From: Cobetia amphilecti
GTDB lineage: Bacteria; Pseudomonadota; Gammaproteobacteria; Pseudomonadales; Halomonadaceae
Length of the DNA stretch: 64,000 nt
Reading direction: 5' to 3' (one strand)
NCBI RefSeq assembly: GCF_030010415.1
Contig: NZ_JASCSA010000001.1
Numbering within the stretch: the stretch's first letter is position 1; every line of letters begins with the position of its first letter. Below the pieces are notes generated by a model. That model had not been told where the DNA came from, ran no database searches, and worked only from the letters and a program-made list of their open reading frames with translations. Of the stretch, positions 46,558-55,409 are shown piece after piece. A program made the position numbers and the translations under genes.

Positions 46558-46788
46558 CCGAACTCCCAAAAATGTCGAACATGCCCAAGCGAGGCTTGCC
46601 TGGCCGGTCATGCAGGGTCTTGTCATGGAGAATGGTGCGTCGCGGCGCACCACCACCTTCGTCTTATGCGTTTGACGTATACGGCAGCGTTGAATGGCAT
46701 TGGCCGCCGAGGGGCTGCGCTGGTTACCCTTGTCCACCTAGCCGCCATTCAAGCGCCACAGTGTACTTCAGCCAGGAGTTCCGCCCAA

Positions 46789-48288
46789 GTGAACCATCTC
46801 TCGGAAACCCCCATCGCCGCCAATGCCACCCCGGCAACTTCCACGCCGACCGACTTGAGCCATGCCGAGCGTGAGGCACTGGCCAACGGCTTCCGACTTG
46901 AAAAGGATCTCCTCGGGCGCGAGCCGGTGCCGGCTGATGCCTACTACGGTGTGCAGACCCAGCGCGCGCTGAACAACTTCCATCTCTCCGGCGTGCCGTT
47001 GTCGCACTTCCCGCGTCTCGTCGAAGGGCTCGCGCTGGTCAAGGCCGCCGCCGCCGAAGCCAACCATGCGCTGGGCTATCTCGAGACACGCGAGCACGAT
47101 GCCATTCAGCACGCCTGTGCGCGTCTGATGAATGGCGATCATCACGATCAGTTCGTGGTCGACATGATCCAGGGCGGCGCCGGCACCTCGACCAACATGA
47201 ATGCCAACGAAGTGATCGCCAATCTGGGCCTGGAATTCCTCGGCTACGAGAAAGGCGATTACCAGCAGCTGCACCCCAACAATCACGTCAACATGGCGCA
47301 GTCCACCAACGACGCCTACCCCACCGCCATCCGTGTCGGCCTGCTGCGCAGCCACTCGATGCTGGTGGACGCGCTGAGCGAACTGGCCAATGCCTTCGCC
47401 AGCAAGGCGCTGGAATTCGATGACGTGGTCAAGATGGGCCGCACCCAGCTGCAGGACGCGGTGCCGATGACGCTGGGCCAGGAATTCCGTGCCTTCGCCA
47501 ACACTCTGCGCGAAGACGTCGATCGCATCGCCAACCTCAATGAGTTGCTCAAGGAGGTCAATCTGGGCGGGACCGCGATCGGCACCGGCATCAATGCCGA
47601 CCCGCGCTACAGCGCTCTGGCGATCGAGGCTCTGGCGCGTCGTTCCGGCATCGACTTCCGTCCGGCGTCGGACCTGGTCGAAGCGACCAGCGACATGGGC
47701 GCCTTCGTGCTGTTCCACGGAATGCTCAAGCGCCTGGCGGTCAAGCTGTCCAAGATCTGCAACGACCTGCGCCTGCTGTCCTCAGGCCCGCGCACCGGCT
47801 TCAACGAGATCAACCTGCCGCCTCAGCAGCCGGGCAGCTCGATCATGCCGGGCAAGGTCAACCCGGTGATTCCGGAAGCCGTCAATCAGGTCGCCTTCGA
47901 TGTCATCGGCAACGACACCGCGCTGACCATGGCCGCGGAAGCCGGCCAGCTGCAGCTCAACGTGATGGAGCCGCTGATCGCCTACAAGCTGCTCGACTCC
48001 ATCCGCCAGCTGAGCCGTGCCATGACCATGCTCAAGAATCGCTGCGTGATCGGCATCACCGCCAATCGTGATCGCTGCGCCGAGCTGGTCAACAACTCCA
48101 TCGGCCTGATCACCGCGCTCAACCCGTATATCGGCTACGACAATGCCACCCGCATCGCCAAGGAAGCCCTGGTCAGCGGTCGCAGCGTGCTGGAACTGGT
48201 ACGCGAGGAAGGCCTGCTGGACGAAGCGCGCCTGGAGGCACTGCTGTCCCCGCAGGCCATGACGCGCCCGCGCCAGATGAAGGACTGA
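46789..48288 (+). CDS. aspA: Aspartate ammonia-lyase
   Basis: Converts aspartate to fumarate and ammonia; 499 residues. GSSIMPGKVNPVIPE is the fumarase/aspartase signature with the catalytic Ser loop, and GGAGTSTNMNANEVIAN and TQLQDAVPMTLGQEF are also typical. A GTG start at 46789 with AGGAG at 46774 is chosen; the open frame runs much further up through the divergent LysR start and is not coding. Residues 1-25 are a Thr/Pro/Ala-rich tail. Fumarase is the main alternative family, but overall sequence favours AspA. Confidence 0.95.
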   Translation: MNHLSETPIAANATPATSTPTDLSHAEREALANGFRLEKDLLGREPVPADAYYGVQTQRALNNFHLSGVPLSHFPRLVEGLALVKAAAAEANHALGYLETREHDAIQHACARLMNGDHHDQFVVDMIQGGAGTSTNMNANEVIANLGLEFLGYEKGDYQQLHPNNHVNMAQSTNDAYPTAIRVGLLRSHSMLVDALSELANAFASKALEFDDVVKMGRTQLQDAVPMTLGQEFRAFANTLREDVDRIANLNELLKEVNLGGTAIGTGINADPRYSALAIEALARRSGIDFRPASDLVEATSDMGAFVLFHGMLKRLAVKLSKICNDLRLLSSGPRTGFNEINLPPQQPGSSIMPGKVNPVIPEAVNQVAFDVIGNDTALTMAAEAGQLQLNVMEPLIAYKLLDSIRQLSRAMTMLKNRCVIGITANRDRCAELVNNSIGLITALNPYIGYDNATRIAKEALVSGRSVLELVREEGLLDEARLEALLSPQAMTRPRQMKD

Positions 48289-48308
48289 CCCTTCAGCGAG
48301 AGTCTGCT

Positions 48309-48356
48309 CGCTTGCCGCATTAACCTCTTGCCGCATCAACCTCTTGTCACATGCGA
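48309..48356 (+). repeat. Two to three 16-base tandem units after aspA
   Basis: CGCTTGCCGCATTAAC and CTCTTGCCGCATCAAC are followed by a diverged third unit CTCTTGTCACATGCGA, between the stop and the terminator stem. Confidence 0.75.
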
Positions 48357-48393
48357 CAGCGCCGCACCAGAAAGCCTCTGGTGCGGCGCTGTC
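48355..48393. terminator. Bidirectional terminator after aspA
   Basis: GACAGCGCCGCACCAG pairs perfectly with CTGGTGCGGCGCTGTC across seven bases. Confidence 0.88.
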
Positions 48394-48441
48394 GTATCAA
48401 GGCCATGAGTCAGACGACTTTACCGACTTCGGGCATCACGC

Positions 48442-48930
48442 TTACTGCTGTGCGCTGGTCTGCGAGATTACATCATCACGATGCGCGGCAAAGTATTTGC
48501 GTGCACGCTCGGCTTCTTCCTCGGTGGGTGTATAGGTTGTCCATTCTCCGCCCTTCTCATCACGATAACGCACGACACCCTCGTCATGGTCGATTTCGTA
48601 ATAAGGGTGGACTTCACGCAGATTGAAGAATGCGGCGGGGGCAAAGAACAGGATATCAAGCGCCAGATAACCACCATTGAACTTCAGCGGCAGAATGCCA
48701 TACATGGGCATCTTGTTGTCATCCACTACTTCAAACTCGTAATTGCCGAAGCTGGTGGTGGGTAGCGTTTCTTGAACGGTAGACTGATCTCTGGTGACAT
48801 CTTTCAAGTTGATACGCGCGGTCTCTGACGGGCTGCTGATCGTCGTATGCGCGCTACATCCTGCCAGCAGCGCCAGAATAGCCAGACCACCTGAGGCTTG
48901 ACGCAATTTCCGGGCGATAGGTCGAGACAT
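48442..48930 (-). CDS. Hypothetical lipoprotein
   Basis: 162 residues. A signal peptide with lipobox LLAGC (lipidated Cys25) predicts membrane anchoring. The mature part contains YGILPLKFNGGYLALDILFFAP-like hydrophobic sequence and a charged C-terminus (PTEEEAERARKYFAAH). Residue +2 is Ser, which favours the outer membrane. No function is recognised. AGGGA supports the start. It is 158 bases downstream of the kinase-like gene on the same strand; base composition is less GC-rich than its neighbours. Confidence 0.8.
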   Translation of the reverse strand: MSRPIARKLRQASGGLAILALLAGCSAHTTISSPSETARINLKDVTRDQSTVQETLPTTSFGNYEFEVVDDNKMPMYGILPLKFNGGYLALDILFFAPAAFFNLREVHPYYEIDHDEGVVRYRDEKGGEWTTYTPTEEEAERARKYFAAHRDDVISQTSAQQ

Positions 48931-49088
48931 GAGTACGTTCCCTGTAGGTTATCGATTTTAATCGATCTGATTATTGAGTTCAGCAAGATCAGCAATGATC
49001 ACGCGATGTGACACTAACACGAATCACGATAATCACGGTTATATAAATCGACATCACCATGCGACTGCCTTCCAAGGCAAACTCCTTT

Positions 49089-50978
49089 TCACACCGCGCG
49101 CGGGTCCCGTGGATAGAAGCGTTCGGGTTGCGCCTCGATATGATCGAAATGCTTGGTGTTCTTGTAGGGCATCTTCATGAAGCCGGAAATTCCCAACCCG
49201 GAGATCAGCGGCACGGCATCGAGAATCTCCGCCAGCAGACGCGCGAATTCCTGCTCGCGCGAGGGGTCCAGCAGCCGGTAATAACTGTGAATCTTGAGGT
49301 GGTGCGGCAGGGCTTCGAAAATCAGCATGCCGGTGTGATGGATGGCATTGAGTGACTCAAGTGCCTTCAATATCTTCTCGGGCAGCACCAGCAGTTCCTC
49401 AGGGTCCGGGCCGTCCTCGAAGTAGGAGTGCACACGCGAGTCATCCTCGAGCTCCGGCACCGCACTGACCTCATAGCTCAAGCGAGGTCTGGCCTCCCCG
49501 TCTGCCGTCGGCGCGAAGACGAAGGCGGCCTCCGGGTCTTCCCGCTCCAGATGCAGGGTATCGCGGGCATTGAACAGACACGCCTTGAACACGCCCTGGC
49601 GATAGATGGCACGCGCCAGAGCGACCATGTTGTTGATCGCGACGACGAAGGCGGCCTTCAAGGCAGGGTCATGCAGGTGCAGCGCAGTATCCACGAAGAT
49701 GCCCTGTGGCTCCCAGCGAATCGCCAGGCCGCCGACGATCGGGTATTTGCCCAGCCGACTGACCGCGGCCAGGAAGGCTTTTTCGGTGCCGCCCATGCCT
49801 TGCATGAAGTTCTTGTAGTAACGATCCAGCTGGACATCATTGACGGCGTCCAGCGCGTTGCCGGCATGTTCGCCGGTCTCGTCCGCCTCGAAAGCCTCAC
49901 GCAGGAAGGATTTGCGCGAGGTATAGACGACCGTGTCGATCTCGCGCGTTGCCGGCCTCACCCAGACCGGCAGCAGAGACTGTGGCGGCTCGAGAGGCAA
50001 TTCCGGCATCACCAGCCGTGCGATCCTGCCCATCTCGCGCAGGAAGTAGTCGCCGGCCTGCATGCGCAGCTGCGGGTCATCCGCCAGCATGCCATCGAGC
50101 AGACGCGCGAATTCCCGGGGCAACCCCAATGACACCGCCGGGATGGCGCGCACGCCAAAGCGACACGACTGGCCAGACGCCAGCGCATAGAGTGTGGCGG
50201 CCACGCCCTGCTCATCGAAGCGCGGCGAGGACAGCGCACCATTGAGCTGCTCCTCACCGATGAAATAGACGTCGCCCAGACGCGCATTGGTCTGTTGCAG
50301 GTTATCCGACATCAGCTGCATCACGTTGGTAGTGATGAACTGCTGATGCTCATCAAGCTGAGCGAATACCGAACTGCCCCAGTCGATCAATGCCACCTGT
50401 TCCCGCTCGACATCGAAGACCAGATTCGACGGCTTGATGTCGCCATGCACGACCGGTGGCGTGCCCGCTCCCGTCGATGCCCCACGCAGCGACTTGAGAA
50501 TGTCGGCCAGCTGACTGGCGATCTTGACCACCAGACGCGGCGACATGCGCCCGTGACGCAGCGAATATTCCTCGAGATTGATACCCGGCGCGCGCTGCAT
50601 GACCAGAATCGACTGCCGCCGTACCCGCTGATAGCTGACCAGACGCGGAATCAGCGGGTGAGCGACCTGGTCGAGCATATAGGCCTCTTCCTCCAGGCGG
50701 TCCTGCAGTGCCTGGGGCAAAGTCACCCGCGTGAACTTGAAGACGTGCTCATCACGCGTGCGCCGGTCTTCGCCCAGGCGCCAGCCCGCGAACACGAAAC
50801 CGTAGGCGCCCTTGCCGACCAGATGGATATCCCGGTAGCCCAGCCCCTCGAGCTGGGCGATGCACAGCGCCACCCAGTCCTTGAGCTTCTTGGCATCATG
50901 ATGCGAGAGCAGATAGATCGACTGCTCTTCCGGGATATAGAACTGTTGCAGGCGCTCGTGGGCGCGCGCATCACTCAT
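49089..50978 (-). CDS. Serine/threonine protein kinase-like protein with unknown C-terminal domain
   Basis: 629 residues, no membrane helix. A Hanks-type kinase domain is visible: glycine loop GKGAYGFVFAG (55-65), Lys81 in VFKF, a Glu-rich helix around 96-98, catalytic loop HGDIKPSN (178-185, HGD for HRD) and metal loop DWG (199-201). All residues needed for activity appear present. Residues from about 330 to 629 form a second region with no family I recognise (RYYKNFMQGMGGTEKAFLAA, LGISGFMKMPYKNTKHF). The gene begins 40 bases after the bkdB stop with no hairpin between, so it is probably part of the bkd operon. The substrate is unknown. Confidence 0.87.
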   Translation of the reverse strand: MSDARAHERLQQFYIPEEQSIYLLSHHDAKKLKDWVALCIAQLEGLGYRDIHLVGKGAYGFVFAGWRLGEDRRTRDEHVFKFTRVTLPQALQDRLEEEAYMLDQVAHPLIPRLVSYQRVRRQSILVMQRAPGINLEEYSLRHGRMSPRLVVKIASQLADILKSLRGASTGAGTPPVVHGDIKPSNLVFDVEREQVALIDWGSSVFAQLDEHQQFITTNVMQLMSDNLQQTNARLGDVYFIGEEQLNGALSSPRFDEQGVAATLYALASGQSCRFGVRAIPAVSLGLPREFARLLDGMLADDPQLRMQAGDYFLREMGRIARLVMPELPLEPPQSLLPVWVRPATREIDTVVYTSRKSFLREAFEADETGEHAGNALDAVNDVQLDRYYKNFMQGMGGTEKAFLAAVSRLGKYPIVGGLAIRWEPQGIFVDTALHLHDPALKAAFVVAINNMVALARAIYRQGVFKACLFNARDTLHLEREDPEAAFVFAPTADGEARPRLSYEVSAVPELEDDSRVHSYFEDGPDPEELLVLPEKILKALESLNAIHHTGMLIFEALPHHLKIHSYYRLLDPSREQEFARLLAEILDAVPLISGLGISGFMKMPYKNTKHFDHIEAQPERFYPRDPRAV

Positions 50979-51018
50979 GCAGGATGCTCTCTAGCCGGAC
51001 CCTGGATCAGACAGCGCC

Positions 51019-52812
51019 TCATGACAGCGACAGCAGCATTTCGTCAGGGTGCTCGAGATAGTGCTTCCACAGATTGCTGAAGCGCGCGATGGTACCGCCA
51101 TCGATGATGCGATGATCCCCCGCCCAGGTGATGGTCATGATGTCACGCGCACAGACATTGCCCTCGCCATCGAAGCGCGGCAGACGCTGAGTGCGCCCCA
51201 GCGCGACGATGGCGACCTCCGGCTGGTTGATGATCGGCGCGGCATAGGTGCCACCCAGAGCCCCGATATTGGAGATCGACAGGGTGCCGCCCTTGAGGTC
51301 CGCCTGGGCAACGCGCCCGCTGCGTGCAGCCTCGGTCAGCCGCCCGACCTCACGCGCGATCTCGAGAATGCTCAGACGCTCGACGCCCTTCACGTTCGGC
51401 ACCATCAGCCCGCTGGCACTGTCCACCGCCATGCCGATGTTGCAGGCGCCCTGATAGAGAATCTCGCTCTCATCCTCACTGAGGCGCGCATTGAGAATCG
51501 GCTCCTCGATGACCGCCAGCGCCATGGCCTTCATGATGAACGGCATCAGGGTCAGGCGAATGCCCTGCTGCTCGGCGCGTACCTTGAGGCGGGCCCGCAA
51601 CGCCAGCAGATCAGTGATATCGAGCTCATCGCCATAATGGAAATGCGGGATCTGGGTGCTGGCCTGCACCATGCGCCGAGCCATCACCGCCGCGACGCCC
51701 TTGAGCGGTACCGCTTTCGACTCAAGGCGTGACGATCGCACCTCGTCACTGGCCACGTCACTGGCCACAGCACACGCTTCGGCAGCTGCCTTGTCGGTCT
51801 CGGCGGCCGCGCCGACCTTGTGAGAGTCATCAGGTGTCACGTCAGTCTCGTGAGCCTCGGATTGCTTGAGATATGCCAGCACATCTTCCTTCAGCACCCG
51901 GCCGTTACGCCCCGAGCCTGCGATGGCCTGGATATCGAGCTGATGCTCGCGCAATAAGCGGCGCACGGCAGGGGTCGCGGGTATGCGAGGCCGGCTCTCC
52001 TGGTGACACCCGTCTTGCCCACTCTTTTTGTCGCTCTTGTCGTCGCCCTCCTGGCGGTGCTCCGCCAGACGCTCTGGCTGAACCTGCTTGTGTTCAGGCG
52101 CGGTGACGTCGCTCTCAGTGCTCTCAGCCTCTGCCTCCTCATCAGGCACATAGGCATACAGCGGCGTATGCACTCGGGCATTTTCGCCCTGGGCGTAATG
52201 GAAGCGCACGATACGCCCGGGCTCCGAGGCGGTGATCTCGACCAGCGCCTTGTCGGTCATAACATCCACGATCGTCTGGTCTTCTTCCACCGTGTCGCCT
52301 TCCGCGACGTGCCAGGTGACCACCTCACATTCGACGATGCCTTCGCCGATATCCGGCAGGATGAAATCACGCGAGCGCCGCTCAAGGGCCGCGGCTGTCG
52401 GCGTGGCGGCTGCACCATTGGCAGCTGCCGCCGCGGGTGCTGACGTTGTGACATCCGACTGGCTGGCGGCTGACTGAGTCTGTGCCGTCGAGCGAGCAGG
52501 CGCTGCAACCGTCATGACATCACCGGCGTGGTCATCCTCACGCTCGCCGTGTCCGGTCTTGTCACTATCACTGTCACTGCCATCATCCACCGCAAACAGC
52601 GGCGCATGGACACGGGCAATCTCACCTTCCTGACAGTAAAGCTTGACCACGGTACCGGCATGGGGCGCGGGGATTTCCACCAACGCCTTGTCTGTCATGA
52701 CCTCGGCCACCGGCTGATCTTCCTCGATCACGTCGCCTTCCTTGATCAACCACTTGACCAGCTCGCACTCGACGATGCCTTCGCCGATATCGGGCAGGAT
52801 GAAATCATTCAT
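51019..52812 (-). CDS. bkdB: Branched-chain 2-oxoacid dehydrogenase E2, lipoamide acyltransferase
   Basis: 597-residue E2 core of the complex. Two lipoyl domains, both starting FILPDIGEGIVECE and both with the lipoylation Lys in MTDKALVEI, are joined by Ala/Thr-rich linkers. The E1/E3-binding domain (IPATPAVRRLLREHQLDIQAI) and the acyltransferase domain with catalytic WAGDHRIIDGGTIARF follow. The ATG at 52812 begins directly with the lipoyl fold; GTG/ATG triplets 3-4 codons upstream are alternatives. Usual bacterial BkdB has a single lipoyl domain. Acetyl- versus branched-acyl specificity is inferred from the E1 partners. Confidence 0.92.
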   Translation of the reverse strand: MNDFILPDIGEGIVECELVKWLIKEGDVIEEDQPVAEVMTDKALVEIPAPHAGTVVKLYCQEGEIARVHAPLFAVDDGSDSDSDKTGHGEREDDHAGDVMTVAAPARSTAQTQSAASQSDVTTSAPAAAAANGAAATPTAAALERRSRDFILPDIGEGIVECEVVTWHVAEGDTVEEDQTIVDVMTDKALVEITASEPGRIVRFHYAQGENARVHTPLYAYVPDEEAEAESTESDVTAPEHKQVQPERLAEHRQEGDDKSDKKSGQDGCHQESRPRIPATPAVRRLLREHQLDIQAIAGSGRNGRVLKEDVLAYLKQSEAHETDVTPDDSHKVGAAAETDKAAAEACAVASDVASDEVRSSRLESKAVPLKGVAAVMARRMVQASTQIPHFHYGDELDITDLLALRARLKVRAEQQGIRLTLMPFIMKAMALAVIEEPILNARLSEDESEILYQGACNIGMAVDSASGLMVPNVKGVERLSILEIAREVGRLTEAARSGRVAQADLKGGTLSISNIGALGGTYAAPIINQPEVAIVALGRTQRLPRFDGEGNVCARDIMTITWAGDHRIIDGGTIARFSNLWKHYLEHPDEMLLSLS

Positions 52813-52833
52813 GGCGCGCATCACTCCCTGTCA

Positions 52834-53955
52834 TCAGTAATTCAAGCTTTGCTTGATGGCCTCGTAGATCTTGAGCTCGTCCGGCAGATGCTCCTTCTCG
52901 AGCACCAGCGGGAACGGCGTATCAAGGCCAGTGACGCGTCGGATCGGCGCCTCGAGATACAAAAAGCAACGCTCCTGCACGGTGGCGGCAATCTCGCTGG
53001 CGAAGCCTCCCGTCAGCGGCGCTTCATGACTGACCACCAGACGCCCCGTCTTGTGCACCGAGTCACACACCGTCTCGATGTCCCAGGGAAGAATGCTGCG
53101 CAGGTCGATGATCTCGCAGTCGATGCCATCCTGCTCGGCGAGCGCGGCGGCCTTCTCGATGACCTCCATCTGAGCGCCCCAGCCGAGCAACGTGATATCG
53201 CGGCCTTCACGAATGACGTCGGCCACGCCCAGTGGCAGTTCGTAATCGGCTTCTGGCACCTCGCCCACCGAGGCGCGATAGAGCCGCTTGGGCTCCATGA
53301 ACAGTACCGGATTGGGGTCGCGAATCGCCGCCAGCAGAAGCCCCTTGGCCTGGTGGGGATTGCGTGGCATTACGATCTTGAGGCCCGGGGTATGCGCGAA
53401 ATAGGCCTCGGGCGACTGGGAGTGATAGAGCCCGCCTGCGATGCCGCCACCATAGGGCGTGCGAATCGTCAGGCCGCCGACATCGAACAGATCACCGGAG
53501 CGATAGCGGAACTTGGCCGCCTCGTTCACGATCTGATCAAAGGCGGGGAAGATGTAGTCGGCGAACTGGATCTCGGCCACCGGCGTCGAGCCCTGCGCCG
53601 CCAGCCCGTTGGCGAATCCGATGATGCCCTGCTCGGTGAGTGGCGTATTGAAGCAGCGCTCTCGACCGTATTTATCCTGCAGGTGGCTGGTAGCCCGGAA
53701 GACACCACCGAATACCCCGACGTCCTCCCCGAACAGCACCACACGGGGATTGGCGGCCATGGCGATATCCAACGCATTGTTGATCGCCTGCAGCATGTTC
53801 ATCTGTTTCTTGCCCGAGCCCGAGGCTGCTGCATCCTTGCTGCCAGGCGCGACAGACGCTTCTTTCGCCGCTGAACCCACCGCAGCTAAGTCGCTTGTCG
53901 CTGAGTCTGTCACTGGTGTTTTCTCCAACGGCTGCTCACTCATCTGCTCGCTCAT
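52834..53955 (-). CDS. bkdA2: Branched-chain 2-oxoacid dehydrogenase E1 beta subunit
   Basis: 373 residues. The transketolase-like pyrimidine-binding domain begins NMLQAINNALDIAMAANPRVVLFGEDVG; FNTPLTEQGIIGFANGLA, and the C-terminal domain DLRSILPWDIETV, are typical of BCKDH E1 beta. The first 50 residues (SVAPGSKDAAASGSGKKQ and preceding) are low complexity and not part of the fold. Its ATG overlaps the E1 alpha stop in ATGA. Forms the thiamine-diphosphate heterotetramer with E1 alpha. Confidence 0.94.
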   Translation of the reverse strand: MSEQMSEQPLEKTPVTDSATSDLAAVGSAAKEASVAPGSKDAAASGSGKKQMNMLQAINNALDIAMAANPRVVLFGEDVGVFGGVFRATSHLQDKYGRERCFNTPLTEQGIIGFANGLAAQGSTPVAEIQFADYIFPAFDQIVNEAAKFRYRSGDLFDVGGLTIRTPYGGGIAGGLYHSQSPEAYFAHTPGLKIVMPRNPHQAKGLLLAAIRDPNPVLFMEPKRLYRASVGEVPEADYELPLGVADVIREGRDITLLGWGAQMEVIEKAAALAEQDGIDCEIIDLRSILPWDIETVCDSVHKTGRLVVSHEAPLTGGFASEIAATVQERCFLYLEAPIRRVTGLDTPFPLVLEKEHLPDELKIYEAIKQSLNY

Positions 53956-55409
53956 GATGTCTGGTCTCCATCCACAGGCTGATGGCTCACTACCGGCTGA
54001 TGGTTCTCAACAGGCTGATGGCTCTGCATGCGCTGCTGACGTGCCTGATACGCCTTGCGACTGTCTTCCAGCTCCTGCGCAGTGAACCCCATGCTGGCGG
54101 CGCCCTTGGGATAGGCATGCGGATACTTGCGAATATGCTGTTTCACGTCTTCGAGCTGCTGCGTGAGCAACGGCGTCGGCGTGTCGTAGACATCGCTGAT
54201 CAGCGTGTCCAGCGCCGGTGGCGCCAGTTTCTCGGCACGCTTCATGGACTCAAGCACTTCGCGGCGCAGTTGATCGCCAGTGGCCTTTTCCTCCTCCTCG
54301 CTCCACCAGCCTTGCGCCTCCAGCCAGTTGCGCATGCGCAGGATGGGGTCCTTGTCGCGCCAGATGGCCTCCTCCTTCTTGCTGCGATACCCGGAGGGAT
54401 CATCCGAAGAAGAGTGCGCCGCCAGACGGTAGGTCATCGCCTCGATCAATACCGGCTGATTGGTCTCGACCGCGATCTTGCGCGCCGCCAGGGTGGCTTC
54501 GTAGACGGCGATCACGTCATTGCCATCCACCCGGATGCTCTGCATGTGATAGCCGAAGGCACGGGGCGCGATGCCATCGGCAGCGAATTGCTCGCACGAC
54601 GGGGTGGAAATGGCATAGCCATTGTTGCGACACAGGAAAATACACGGCACCCGATGCACGGAGGCCATGTTGAGAGCGGCATGGAAATCGCCCTCGGAGG
54701 CGGCCCCTTCACCGAAGATGGTGATGGTGCACTGCCCCTTGCCCGCCAGTTTCTGGCCGTAGGCATAGCCGGTCGCCTGGGGAATCTGGGTCGCCAGCGG
54801 CGAGGAGATGGTCATGTAGTGCAGGTCACGCGACCCATAGTGGATCGGCATCTGACGGCCCTTGCCGTAGTCGCGCTCGTTGCCGAACATCTGGTTCATG
54901 AATTCGTCGCAGCTGAAGCCGCGCCAGGCAAGCGCGCCCTGCTCACGGTATTGCGCCATGATCATGTCATCGTCTTGGAGCGCAGCCGCACTGCCGATCA
55001 CCGTGGCTTCCTCACCGGTGCATTGCATGTAGAAGCTCAAGCGCCCCTGGCGCTGGGCGGCCAGCATGCGCTCATCCAGCACCCGGGTGAACAGCATCGT
55101 CCGGTAGATCTTGAGCGCCGTGTCGCGGTCGATAGGTGAACTGTCCTGCGACTGGCCTCCCCGGGTATCGTCACTCTGCCCCTGTGGCGCATCGACGGGA
55201 TAAAGGGTGCCGTCCTGACGCAGGCGCTTGAAGATCGGGATGCAGAGTTCATCGCCGGTCATGAAGGCCAGGTGATGCAGTACCGTCGGCCCCTGCGGGG
55301 CGATCTGGTCTGCCGTCGGCATGGCGGTCAGGTCATTGAGCTCTGGCTGTGAGCCATCGGGCGGCGCGGTCCCCGGGGATACGGGTCCGCGTGTTGTTGT
55401 ATCGGACAT
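53952..55409 (-). CDS. bkdA1: Branched-chain 2-oxoacid dehydrogenase E1 alpha subunit
   Basis: 485 residues. The thiamine-diphosphate motif runs from GEGAASEGDFHAALN (from 233) to CRNNGYA (about 260-266). The loop TYRLAAHSSSDDPSGYRS (residues about 326-343) matches the region that carries the regulatory phosphoserines in the mitochondrial enzyme (HHSTSDDS). It oxidatively decarboxylates the 2-oxoacids from Val, Leu and Ile. N-terminal and C-terminal tails are low complexity; the C-terminus holds three HQPV repeats. First gene of the bkd operon. Confidence 0.94.
   Translation of the reverse strand: MSDTTTRGPVSPGTAPPDGSQPELNDLTAMPTADQIAPQGPTVLHHLAFMTGDELCIPIFKRLRQDGTLYPVDAPQGQSDDTRGGQSQDSSPIDRDTALKIYRTMLFTRVLDERMLAAQRQGRLSFYMQCTGEEATVIGSAAALQDDDMIMAQYREQGALAWRGFSCDEFMNQMFGNERDYGKGRQMPIHYGSRDLHYMTISSPLATQIPQATGYAYGQKLAGKGQCTITIFGEGAASEGDFHAALNMASVHRVPCIFLCRNNGYAISTPSCEQFAADGIAPRAFGYHMQSIRVDGNDVIAVYEATLAARKIAVETNQPVLIEAMTYRLAAHSSSDDPSGYRSKKEEAIWRDKDPILRMRNWLEAQGWWSEEEEKATGDQLRREVLESMKRAEKLAPPALDTLISDVYDTPTPLLTQQLEDVKQHIRKYPHAYPKGAASMGFTAQELEDSRKAYQARQQRMQSHQPVENHQPVVSHQPVDGDQTS
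53974..54027 (-). repeat. Three 18-base tandem units at the 3' end of bkdA1
   Basis: Units sharing GGCTGATGG start at 53974, 53992 and 54010 and code for hexapeptides containing His-Gln-Pro-Val. Confidence 0.85.

Noticed and set aside
46330..46788. Upstream extension of the aspA frame by about 150 codons
   Set aside because: It runs antisense through the start of the divergent LysR gene and shows no aspartase similarity.
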